Positions 1 to 5,365 of a DNA stretch of 5,400 bases are shown piece after piece; the first letter of the stretch is position 1, and each line of letters starts with the position of its first letter. The DNA is from Eggerthella sp. CAG:209 (GTDB lineage: Bacteria > Actinomycetota > Coriobacteriia > Coriobacteriales > Eggerthellaceae), in contig FR884642.1 of NCBI GenBank assembly GCA_000436075.1, positions 5,260-10,659 on the forward strand, written 5' to 3'. The position numbers and the translations under genes are program-made. The notes under the pieces are model-generated. The model was given only the letters and a program-made list of their open reading frames with translations, was not told the origin of the DNA and ran no database searches.

Positions 1-29
1 GCAGCCGCCCATTCATCGGCTAACTGACT

Positions 30-53
30 GATGTATATGTTTTTGTATACATC
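30..53. promoter_or_regulatory. 24-bp dyad, candidate repressor operator (copy 1)
   Basis: A perfect 8-bp inverted repeat, GATGTATA at 30-37 and TATACATC at 46-53, is separated by 8 bases. The same architecture and mostly the same bases recur at 325-348 (20 of 24 identical). On the minus strand the dyad overlaps a possible promoter: -35-like TTGCAC at 61-56 and -10-like TATACA at 37-32, 18 bases apart. That would fire leftward into the sequence beyond position 1. Binding by the repressor at 435-1103 is inferred from the symmetry, the repetition and the position near the repressor's own control region. The sequence alone does not show which protein binds. Confidence 0.6.
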
Positions 54-67
54 GAGTGCAAAAAAAA

Positions 68-289
68 TCAGCGGACGATAAGCTCAGCAAGATCGATCTT
101 CGCCCTCCCCGCTTCGATTCGCTTCTCAAGATAGGCTATCTTGTTCGCAACGGTGATAAGCTCCTCGCTTCCCATGTCGTAAACGCCCCTGACCAGGTGC
201 GTTTTAAGGTTAAGAATCTCTTTCTCAAGGCTCTTCTTCTGAGCCTTCATGCACTCGATTCCCTTCTTGATGTCATCTGCGTTCATCAT
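68..289 (-). CDS. Small coiled-coil protein, unknown function (73 aa)
   Basis: This gene is not a family I recognise. The product is short, soluble and highly charged, with no signal peptide, membrane segment or helix-turn-helix. Residues about 5-33 and 42-70 are rich in Lys, Glu, Ile and Leu in a heptad-like pattern (for example KSLEKEILNLK and ITVANKIAYLEKRIEAGRAKI), which suggests a two-helix coiled coil. The start is the first of two adjacent ATG codons (289-287). A GAAAGG ribosome site lies 11 bases upstream at 306-301, matching the site used by the repressor. It is the first leftward gene opposite the repressor, the place where phages usually keep cro or an early gene, so it is probably shut off in the integrated state. 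Dyads resembling operators lie both upstream (325-348) and downstream (30-53). Eight T residues follow the stop, but no stem precedes them, so no terminator is called. Confidence 0.7.
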   Translation of the reverse strand: MMNADDIKKGIECMKAQKKSLEKEILNLKTHLVRGVYDMGSEELITVANKIAYLEKRIEAGRAKIDLAELIVR

Positions 290-324
290 CTTCGTTGCCG
301 CCTTTCGGTCTGGTTCCTTTCGTT

Positions 325-348
325 GATGTATATATTATTTTATACATT
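325..348. promoter_or_regulatory. 24-bp dyad, candidate repressor operator (copy 2)
   Basis: GATGTATA at 325-332 and TATACATT at 341-348 are separated by 8 bases, the same geometry as the dyad at 30-53, with one symmetry mismatch. It sits in the AT-rich divergent region between the leftward small gene and the repressor. It overlaps the leftward promoter proposed at 332-360, so occupancy should block the leftward gene. A further isolated half-site, AATGTATA, lies at 403-410, just downstream of the rightward -10 box, and could allow autoregulation. The operator role is inferred. Confidence 0.65.
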
Positions 349-360
349 TAAGTTTGTAAA
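332..360 (-). promoter_or_regulatory. Candidate leftward promoter for the 73-aa gene
   Basis: Reading the minus strand, TTTACA (360-355) and TAATAT (337-332) are 17 bases apart. The -10 box lies inside the dyad at 325-348, which fits control by a repressor. The -10 matches the TATAAT consensus at four of six positions. In such AT-rich DNA other -10 choices, such as TATACA at 332-327, are possible. Confidence 0.4.
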
Positions 361-368
361 TATATATT

Positions 369-396
369 TTGGGTTCATACAAAACTTTTTTATAAA
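369..396 (+). promoter_or_regulatory. Candidate rightward promoter of the repressor operon
   Basis: TATAAA at 391-396 is a good -10 box (five of six). A weak -35, TTGGGT at 369-374, lies 16 bases upstream. Transcription would begin near 403, close to the single operator-like half-site AATGTATA at 403-410. This is the only convincing -10 box at a usual distance from the repressor start. Confidence 0.4.
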
Positions 397-434
397 AACT
401 AAAATGTATATAGGGGCGAAAGAAAGGACACCCT

Positions 435-1103
435 ATGGCAAGAAACAGCAACTTCGGGAAGAACCTCCGCGCTCTTCGTGAAGATAGGAAGATGACGCAG
501 GCAAGGTTAGCTGCCGCGCTCGATATAACAACTGCCACCGTCTCCCATTGGGAGAACAGGGGGACAAGTCCGAACAGCAAGGAAGCGATCGAGCAGCTTT
601 GCAGCGTGTTTGATGTGACAGAGAACGATCTCTTCGGATACTCGGATGGCTACTACGCCAAAACGCGCCTTGGAGGATTGAGCGAGAAGATAAAGCCTAT
701 CGCCGCTTCTGGCTCGCTCCCGATCATCGGAGCCGCACACGCTGGCGAGCCATGCCCAGCGTTCGAGCTTGACTGCGGCTCGATCCCCTGCCCAGAAGAG
801 TATTGCAAAGAGGGGAACTTCTTTATCAAGATAACGGGCGATTCGATGAACAACGTCCTGACCGATGGATCGTACGCATTGATCGATACGCACGTTGACG
901 CTCAAAGCGGGGATATTGCGCTGGTTAAGGTCAACGGCGATGACGCTACGGTCAAGCGCATAAAGAAGATGGACGGATTCATCGTCCTTGAGCCTGACAG
1001 CACCAATCCGTCCCACAAGCGGAGGATCATCGATGCCACAGACCAATCTTCGCCAGAGGTCAGGATTCTCGGCAAGGTCGTTTACGCCGTTAACAGGCTC
1101 TAG
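435..1103 (+). CDS. CI/LexA-type self-cleaving phage repressor (XRE HTH + S24 peptidase)
   Basis: This 222-residue protein has an XRE-family DNA-binding domain (about 6-66) and a C-terminal S24/LexA peptidase domain (about 96-220). The HTH core runs from MTQARLAAALDI to TATVSHWENRG (residues 20-43). The expected cleavage bond is Ala103-Gly104 (in AAHAGEP). The catalytic serine is Ser137 (GDSM) and the general-base lysine is Lys174 (ATVKR). The Ala-to-Ser distance (34) and Ser-to-Lys distance (37) match LexA almost exactly (35 and 37), so it should be able to cleave itself. By family, such proteins hold an element dormant and are inactivated by RecA filaments after DNA damage. The start ATG follows AGAAAGGA with 6 bases of spacing. 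It heads an operon with the next two genes and probably binds the dyads at 30-53 and 325-348. The fold is very secure. The target genes are inferred. Confidence 0.93.
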   Translation: MARNSNFGKNLRALREDRKMTQARLAAALDITTATVSHWENRGTSPNSKEAIEQLCSVFDVTENDLFGYSDGYYAKTRLGGLSEKIKPIAASGSLPIIGAAHAGEPCPAFELDCGSIPCPEEYCKEGNFFIKITGDSMNNVLTDGSYALIDTHVDAQSGDIALVKVNGDDATVKRIKKMDGFIVLEPDSTNPSHKRRIIDATDQSSPEVRILGKVVYAVNRL

Positions 1104-1118
1104 GGGGGGTTGGTTGAT

Positions 1119-1910
1119 ATGGGATTGCTCTCATTCCTTCGCGGATCAAGCAAAAAGGCTCATGCAGGCAAACACGCAAGGCAAGAGAACCATGATCCGG
1201 TGCAAGCCGAAATCGAAAGAACGAAAGAAGCGATAGAGGAACGAAAGCGCAACAGTCCGCGCTTCTGCGTTGAGGATAGCGACAACAGGACGTTCGAGCC
1301 GCCTGCACCGTGCGGGTTCTCGTTCGATAACGTCAATTACCATCATCGAGTGCAAGGCGATAAGGAAACGGGCGAAATCCTGAAAGACGATGTATGGGTC
1401 GATCTGCGCGAGCCGAACTACTCCGCAAACCTTCGCAACATAATCGAGACGCTTGAGGTGCTCGACCTCGCAGAGAACGAGGTTTCAGGATTCCCCTCAG
1501 CTGCATACCGTCAGCTCATAGAGGGCGCATACGCAAACGGGTACTTCAAGCGAAAAGGTCGCTCGATGCACTATTGCAGCGGCTCTATAAAGGTTCTCCC
1601 CCTTACGGCAAGCGGAAAAGTTAAGAAACATCCGATCGAATGCAATATGGAGTACAGCGTTCCAAACAATGTCAACGCTTCCCTGGAAGCGGATAGGCAC
1701 GACAACGTGCTTCTCACGGCAAAGTACGGCAAGGACGGAAACATAGGCGCTGGCGAGTACATACTATGGGAAGGAAGGGACGGCTGGATCATCTCTTTCG
1801 ACCGCAGGAAAGACGGAAGCTACAGCCTTAAGTCGATCAAGCACAGCCGCATAAACGGGACAAGCGGCTCAAGCGGTTGGAACGCCTTATACAAGCGCGG
1901 GAAAGTCTAG
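1119..1910 (+). CDS. Unrecognised protein of the repressor-integrase operon (263 aa)
   Basis: I do not recognise this family. The chosen ATG at 1119 lies nine bases after a run of seven G (1103-1109), which can serve as ribosome site. A TTG at 1110 would add three residues. The N-terminus (MGLLSFLRG) is a short hydrophobic or amphipathic stretch followed by a basic segment (KKAHAGKHARQ). It is too short for a membrane span but could touch a membrane. Residues about 28-45 form a charged helix (QAEIERTKEAIEERKR). The remainder (about 60-255) is a mixed domain, with an apparently helical part near 100-142 and a strand-rich C-terminus containing YILWEGRDGWIISFDRRKDGSYSLK. There are no catalytic motifs I can name. 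It is 15 bases after the repressor and 2 bases before the integrase, so it should be made in the dormant state. In lactococcal phages this slot often holds an immunity or superinfection-exclusion gene; any such role here is a guess. Confidence 0.85.
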   Translation: MGLLSFLRGSSKKAHAGKHARQENHDPVQAEIERTKEAIEERKRNSPRFCVEDSDNRTFEPPAPCGFSFDNVNYHHRVQGDKETGEILKDDVWVDLREPNYSANLRNIIETLEVLDLAENEVSGFPSAAYRQLIEGAYANGYFKRKGRSMHYCSGSIKVLPLTASGKVKKHPIECNMEYSVPNNVNASLEADRHDNVLLTAKYGKDGNIGAGEYILWEGRDGWIISFDRRKDGSYSLKSIKHSRINGTSGSSGWNALYKRGKV

Positions 1911-1912
1911 CC

Positions 1913-3097
1913 ATGAGGACGAAGGGCATAGGCGGCATATATGCGATGGAGGACAAGCCTAAATCGAAATGCCGCAAATGGAAGATCAAGATAAGCGTGG
2001 GCATCAACCCTGCCACGGGAAAGTATGCCCAAAGGGCGATGACCTTTCACGGCAGCTACACCGAAGCCGTTCAGGCTCGCGAGGATTTCAAGCGTAAGCT
2101 GCTCGGGATGAGCCACGCAGAATCGAAGAAGATGACGCTCAGCCAATGCTGCGAGCTTTGGCTTGATGCCGCCGATCCGTTCCACCAGCTTTCCGAGAAT
2201 GCGCGGTACTCCCGCCAATGCGCCGTTAAGGCGGTATGCCATTGCATCGGAGCTTTGCCCGTGTCGCAGATCACCGACAAGCACGTTGTCGATATGGTCA
2301 AAGGCTGGATCGAGGGAAAGACGCTCAGCGGAAGGCGCTACAGCGGCAACACCATCAACATATACTGCTCTGCGCTCTCTGGAATGATGACGCACTTTGC
2401 GATCCCCAAAGGATACGCAAGCCGCAACCCCTTCGCAGGCTACTCGAGCGTTAAGAAGGATCAGCGCGAGGTCAACGCCATAAGCGTTAAGCAGTTCGAG
2501 CGTTTGGCTTACGACATATACGATCAGCAAGACCCCCGCTGCATGGCTCTGCTGCTCGCCCTGCTCGCTGGTTGCCGAGCAAACGAAGCGTTGGCTGTGC
2601 AATGGAAGGACATTCAGGGCGGCTTCATAACGATCAAGGGAACGAAGAGCAAGGCGGCGAACGCAACGCTGCCGATGATAGACACGCTCGCCGATATGCT
2701 CGCTATGTGGCGCGTTACGCAGGCGAACAACATGAAGGCGTTGCAGCTGACGCAAACGCCCGAAACGTACGTATCGACCAATCTTATATACGAGCAGGAA
2801 TCGTACTCAACGCTCAACAGGGCATGGAAGAAGCTCGGTTCCGAGCTTGGCTTCGATGACCCCCGCCCCCACGACCTGCGCCACTGGTTCGTCTCGTATC
2901 TCTGCATGAGCGACATGAACATCAAGGCTATTCAGCAGATGGCAAGGCACAGCGACATAACGACAACGATGGACATATACGCAAGGATTCACGAGCGCGA
3001 TTTGGCGGCAGAAACCGCTAAAATTCAGCGTTTTGGAGCCGATTCTTCCCAAACTCTTCCCAGCGCAGACGAGATTAGAAGCGTTTTCAGCGTTTGA
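1913..3097 (+). CDS. int: Phage-type tyrosine recombinase (integrase)
   Basis: This 394-residue site-specific recombinase would insert and excise the element by strand exchange between attachment sites. Residues about 1-65 look like an arm-binding domain (basic, strand-rich: KCRKWKIKISVG then YAQRAMTF), about 70-175 the core-binding SAM-like domain, and about 188-370 the catalytic domain. The full catalytic set is visible: Arg222 (AGCRANE), a lysine at 244 or 246 (GTKSKAAN), His320 and Arg323 (HDLRHWF), His346 (ARHSD) and nucleophile Tyr356 (MDIYARI). Length is normal for the family, and the gene appears intact. ATG 1913 is preferred because GGGAAAG lies 7 bases upstream and the reading frame then starts 2 bases after the preceding stop, implying translational coupling. 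The frame is open further upstream, but that would overlap the previous gene. ATA and AGG codons are common, unlike in the symporter at 4043-5365. The element boundary is expected just downstream. Confidence 0.95.
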   Translation: MRTKGIGGIYAMEDKPKSKCRKWKIKISVGINPATGKYAQRAMTFHGSYTEAVQAREDFKRKLLGMSHAESKKMTLSQCCELWLDAADPFHQLSENARYSRQCAVKAVCHCIGALPVSQITDKHVVDMVKGWIEGKTLSGRRYSGNTINIYCSALSGMMTHFAIPKGYASRNPFAGYSSVKKDQREVNAISVKQFERLAYDIYDQQDPRCMALLLALLAGCRANEALAVQWKDIQGGFITIKGTKSKAANATLPMIDTLADMLAMWRVTQANNMKALQLTQTPETYVSTNLIYEQESYSTLNRAWKKLGSELGFDDPRPHDLRHWFVSYLCMSDMNIKAIQQMARHSDITTTMDIYARIHERDLAAETAKIQRFGADSSQTLPSADEIRSVFSV

Positions 3098-3199
3098 GCT
3101 GCGTTTATCAAGTGCGTTGATGATTTCGCGCAACTATCGCCAATATAGTTCTCCATCGGTCCTCCCATCCACGCGAAACATGCTATCAAATAAGGTGGT
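3098..3199. other. Probable right attachment region of the element, with nested inverted repeats
   Basis: This gene-free stretch follows the integrase stop, the usual place for an attachment site in this layout. It contains TTTCGCG at 3124-3130 matched by CGCGAAA at 3172-3178. Nested within are AACTAT at 3132-3137 and ATAGTT at 3145-3150 with a 7-base loop. These could be recombinase core sites, or a folded 3' end for the integrase transcript. There is no T-run, so it is not a standard terminator. No tRNA or tmRNA end is visible. The crossover core cannot be identified from one junction. Confidence 0.35.
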
Positions 3200-3242
3200 A
3201 TTCCCAGATTGACAGCAGTTTTTTACCCGTTAATCTGGTAAT
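3200..3242 (+). promoter_or_regulatory. Promoter within an 11-bp imperfect inverted repeat
   Basis: A consensus -35 box, TTGACA, lies at 3209-3214. The best -10 at 16 bases spacing is the weak TAATCT (3231-3236). The left arm ATTCCCAGATT (3200-3210) and right arm AATCTGGTAAT (3232-3242) are inverted copies with one mismatch, 21 bases apart. They overlap the -35 and -10 boxes respectively. This geometry suits an operator that shuts its own promoter. The helix-turn-helix protein encoded directly downstream is the obvious candidate binder, but that is inferred. Confidence 0.45.
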
Positions 3243-3263
3243 GATCAAGTGCGGAGGATGAGT

Positions 3264-3473
3264 ATGAAAAACTGGGTTCAACAAGCGCGCGAAGCCTCTG
3301 GGCTGTCCCTAGATGACTGCGCTTCAGCGTTGTTCCTCTCCCGTGACGCCTTCGCCCAAAAGGACGCCAATCCGGGAACCATAACCCTGAATGAACTCAG
3401 GGTATTGCACAACGTTTTCAATGAAGACGCTCGTAAGATCGTTCAAAAAGCACTTCTCGAAATCTATCTTTAG
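3264..3473 (+). CDS. Small XRE-like helix-turn-helix protein (69 aa)
   Basis: The whole protein is a short helical domain resembling an XRE/Cro helix-turn-helix. Helix 1 covers about residues 3-11 and helix 2 about 15-23 (SLDDCASAL). The recognition helix is about 26-34 (SRDAFAQKD), and NELRVLHNVF then forms the next helix. A short C-terminal helix (about 54-67) may mediate dimers. There is no effector domain. The start at ATG 3264 is chosen because GGAGG (3253-3257) lies 6 bases upstream. An upstream GTG at 3249 and ATG at 3258 overlap or abut that site. It is followed 48 bases later by the DUF1292 gene with no terminator between, so the two are probably one transcript. It could regulate its own promoter at 3200-3242. 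Its codons resemble the symporter more than the integrase, which suggests a chromosomal gene. Confidence 0.7.
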   Translation: MKNWVQQAREASGLSLDDCASALFLSRDAFAQKDANPGTITLNELRVLHNVFNEDARKIVQKALLEIYL

Positions 3474-3521
3474 TATCCATTGAAACACCTGTTAAACGGG
3501 TAGTTATTGACAGGAGTACCG

Positions 3522-3815
3522 ATGCGCTCCATCCAAATGAAAGAAACTCGTTTTCCCTTAATCATGGAAGATGGCCAGGTCGCAGAATGCGAAGCGCTTC
3601 TGCTCGTGGAAAGCAGCTGCGGTACCAAAAATTATCTGGTATACACCGACAACAGCATCGGCGATGACGGTTCCCTAACGGTATTCGCCTCCGCGTATAG
3701 GACAAATGCCGAAACCCCAAACGCTATGCCGCTAAGAGAAACCGAGCTTCTTCCCATAACGACAAAAGACGAATGGGAATTCTTAGAAGCCGCACTCGAT
3801 AGCGCAATCTGGTAA
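3522..3815 (+). CDS. DUF1292 (UPF0473, YrzB-like) protein, 97 aa
   Basis: The sequence fits the DUF1292 pattern along its full length. An opening strand pair (about residues 11-30, FPLIMEDGQVAECEALLLVE) is followed by a conserved Lys-Asn-Tyr-Leu-Val-Tyr stretch (36-41), then a strand with the SLTVFASAY pattern (51-59). The ending is the diagnostic ELLPITTKDEWEFLEAAL (75-92), with the Leu-Pro-Ile and Asp/Glu-Glu-Trp signature. Members are small, acidic, cytoplasmic proteins of unknown function. In Bacillus relatives they sit beside ruvX-type genes, which are absent here. ATG 3522 is chosen because AGGAG (3512-3516) lies 5 bases upstream. An in-frame TTG at 3507 is upstream of that site and unlikely. 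The gene ends 41 bases before a strong terminator. Assignment to the family is by recognition of the motif, not by a search. Confidence 0.8.
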   Translation: MRSIQMKETRFPLIMEDGQVAECEALLLVESSCGTKNYLVYTDNSIGDDGSLTVFASAYRTNAETPNAMPLRETELLPITTKDEWEFLEAALDSAIW

Positions 3816-3856
3816 TAACCAAAATAACTTAACCAATGCATCAGTCTCTATTCACG

Positions 3857-3899
3857 AATGCGAACCAGACTAACCTACGTGCCGTCTGGCTCGCATTTT
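3857..3899 (+). terminator. Intrinsic terminator after the HTH-DUF1292 pair
   Basis: AATGCGAACCAGAC (3857-3870) pairs with GTCTGGCTCGCATT (3884-3897) as a 14-position stem with one A-C mismatch and a 13-base loop. The stem runs directly into four T residues (3896-3899). It ends the rightward transcript of the two small genes and insulates the symporter gene from it. The T-run is short, but the stem is strong. Confidence 0.75.
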
Positions 3900-4042
3900 A
3901 GCTTCATAACACTTTTCAGCTGCCATACGAAGCTCCACACCTAACCATGGAGTAAAATGTATCGTTACGTCTGCATCTGCCGCTCACGGTAAATCACCAG
4001 GCGCTTAATCGAAAAAAGGACATCGAGCAAGAAAGGTCATCC
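3900..4042 (+). promoter_or_regulatory. Leader and probable promoter region of the symporter gene
   Basis: The gap between the terminator and the symporter must contain its promoter if the gene is transcribed alone. TAAAAT at 3953-3958 is the best -10 box (five of six), but no convincing -35 lies 16-18 bases upstream. The transcript would then have a leader of about 75-80 bases. The ribosome site is GAAAGG at 4031-4036, 6 bases before the start codon. A small stem (CTCCA at 3933-3937 with TGGAG at 3948-3952) overlaps the upstream edge and is too weak to interpret. No riboswitch class is recognisable. Confidence 0.3.
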
Positions 4043-5365
4043 ATGTCCGAATTAACCGACTTCGAAAAAGAGGCAAAAGCCGATATTAGGGAGGCTCAGA
4101 AAGCAACTGCGGCCGAAAAGGCAAATAAGCCTTGGGTCAAACGCCTTTCGCTTACTACCTGGATCTTCATAGCACTTGCATTGGGTGTTGTAGCTGGCTT
4201 GGCTCTGCAAGGTACTCCCGACATCGCAACCACGTACATAAAACCACTTGGAACCATCTTCTTGAACCTCATTAAGATGATCGTTGTTCCGCTGGTTATC
4301 TTTTCTATGGTTGCTGGCGTCATCAGCCTTTCCGATATCAAACGCGTAGGTGCTATCGGCGGTAAAACCATCGCCTACTACCTATGCACCACCGCATGCG
4401 CTATCGTAATCGGCTTAGTAATTGCCAACGTCCTCAACGTTGGAGCAGGCTACACTCTTTCTACCGATGAACTGAACTATGAGGCAAAAGAAGCCCCCTC
4501 GTTTATCGATACCATCGTGAACATTTTCCCCAGTAACTTCGTCCAGCCCATGTCTGACGCCAGCATGCTGCAGATCATCGTCATCGCCCTCTTCTTCGGT
4601 TTCGGTATCCTCGCAGCGGGTAAAAAGGCTCAGCCTGTTGCCGACTTCGTAAACGGCATGAGCGAGGTTTGCATCAAGATCATGCATATGATCATCTCTA
4701 TCGCCCCATTCGGCGTATTTGGATTGATCACCCCCGTCGTTGCCACCAACGGCCCAGACATCCTGCTGCCGCTGCTGAAACTCATTCTCATTGCCTACTT
4801 GGCCATGATTCTGCACATGGTTGTCGTATATTCTGGCGCTGTTAAAACCATTGCGAAAATGGGTCCGCTTACCTTCTTCAAGGGTCAGATGCGCGCAATG
4901 GCATTTGCGTTTGCTTCCGCATCCTCTGTCGGCACACTGCCTATCAATATGGAATGCTCTAAGAAGCTGGGCGTTCGCAGCGAAGTTTCCAGCTTCGTGC
5001 TGCCCCTTGGCGCTACCATCAACATGGACGGCACCGCTATTTACCAAGGCGTTTGCGCCATCTTTATTGCCCAGGTATTCGGAATCGACCTCACCATTGG
5101 CCAACAATGCGTTATTGTTGCCACTGCTGTGCTTTCGTCCATCGGTACTGCCGGCGTCCCTGGCTCCGGCATGATCATGCTCGCTATGGTACTCCAGTCC
5201 GTTGGCCTGCCCGTTGAAGGCATCGCCCTCGTAGCTGGCGTAGACCGCGTTCTGGACATGATGCGTACCGTGGTAAACATCACCGGCGACCAGTCCGCCG
5301 CTGTATGTGTCAACGCCCTGGAGAACCGCAAAGAAACCCGCCAAGCCGCCGAAGCAGCAGCATAA
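4043..5365 (+). CDS. DAACS-family glutamate/aspartate:cation symporter (GltP/GltPh-like)
   Basis: This 440-residue inner-membrane transporter is a full-length member of the dicarboxylate/amino acid:cation symporter family. A charged cytoplasmic N-terminus (1-35, unusually long, rich in Lys, Glu and Ala) precedes TM1 (about 37-56). Further membrane segments follow, then the two hairpins and TM7-8 that form the transport core. The visible signatures are the hairpin-1 serine stretch ASASSVGTLP (291-300), NMDGT in TM7 (327-331), hairpin 2 with GTAGVPGSG (368-376), and TM8 with Asp401, Asp405, Arg408, Thr409, Asn412 and Asp416. The last set matches the GltPh positions 390, 394, 397, 398, 401 and 405. 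Arg408 and Asp405 are the side-chain-carboxylate and amino-group contacts, so an acidic amino acid is more likely than a C4-dicarboxylate or neutral amino acid. Uptake is probably driven by Na+ or H+. ATG 4043 follows GAAAGG. The gene is monocistronic here; the 35 bases after it show no terminator. Confidence 0.92.
   Translation: MSELTDFEKEAKADIREAQKATAAEKANKPWVKRLSLTTWIFIALALGVVAGLALQGTPDIATTYIKPLGTIFLNLIKMIVVPLVIFSMVAGVISLSDIKRVGAIGGKTIAYYLCTTACAIVIGLVIANVLNVGAGYTLSTDELNYEAKEAPSFIDTIVNIFPSNFVQPMSDASMLQIIVIALFFGFGILAAGKKAQPVADFVNGMSEVCIKIMHMIISIAPFGVFGLITPVVATNGPDILLPLLKLILIAYLAMILHMVVVYSGAVKTIAKMGPLTFFKGQMRAMAFAFASASSVGTLPINMECSKKLGVRSEVSSFVLPLGATINMDGTAIYQGVCAIFIAQVFGIDLTIGQQCVIVATAVLSSIGTAGVPGSGMIMLAMVLQSVGLPVEGIALVAGVDRVLDMMRTVVNITGDQSAAVCVNALENRKETRQAAEAAA

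Noticed and set aside
60..67. Run of eight A (T8 on the minus strand) directly after the 73-aa gene's stop, as a terminator
   Set aside because: No GC-rich stem precedes it. The nearby palindrome at 89-100 has no loop and lies inside the gene.
56..481. Open frame of 141 codons on the plus strand
   Set aside because: It spans the AT-rich control region, runs into the repressor gene, lacks a ribosome site and starts from a poor codon.
50..1355. 12-bp exact repeat CATCGAGTGCAA at 50-61 and 1344-1355 as an attachment-site pair
   Set aside because: About one such repeat is expected by chance in a window this size, and the second copy lies inside a coding region.
1907..2755. Long open frame of 282 codons on the minus strand
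   Set aside because: It lies wholly antisense to the integrase, has no ribosome site, and the integrase frame carries complete catalytic motifs.
3507..3521. TTG start for the DUF1292 gene, and the TTGACA there as a promoter
   Set aside because: The TTG lies upstream of the AGGAG ribosome site that serves ATG 3522, and the hexamer is too close to the start codon to act as a -35 box.
3232..3816. 11-bp exact direct repeat AATCTGGTAAT at 3232-3242 and 3806-3816 flanking the HTH-DUF1292 pair
   Set aside because: Several 11-bp repeats are expected by chance here, and the second copy includes the end of the DUF1292 gene. It does not show that the pair is a mobile cassette.
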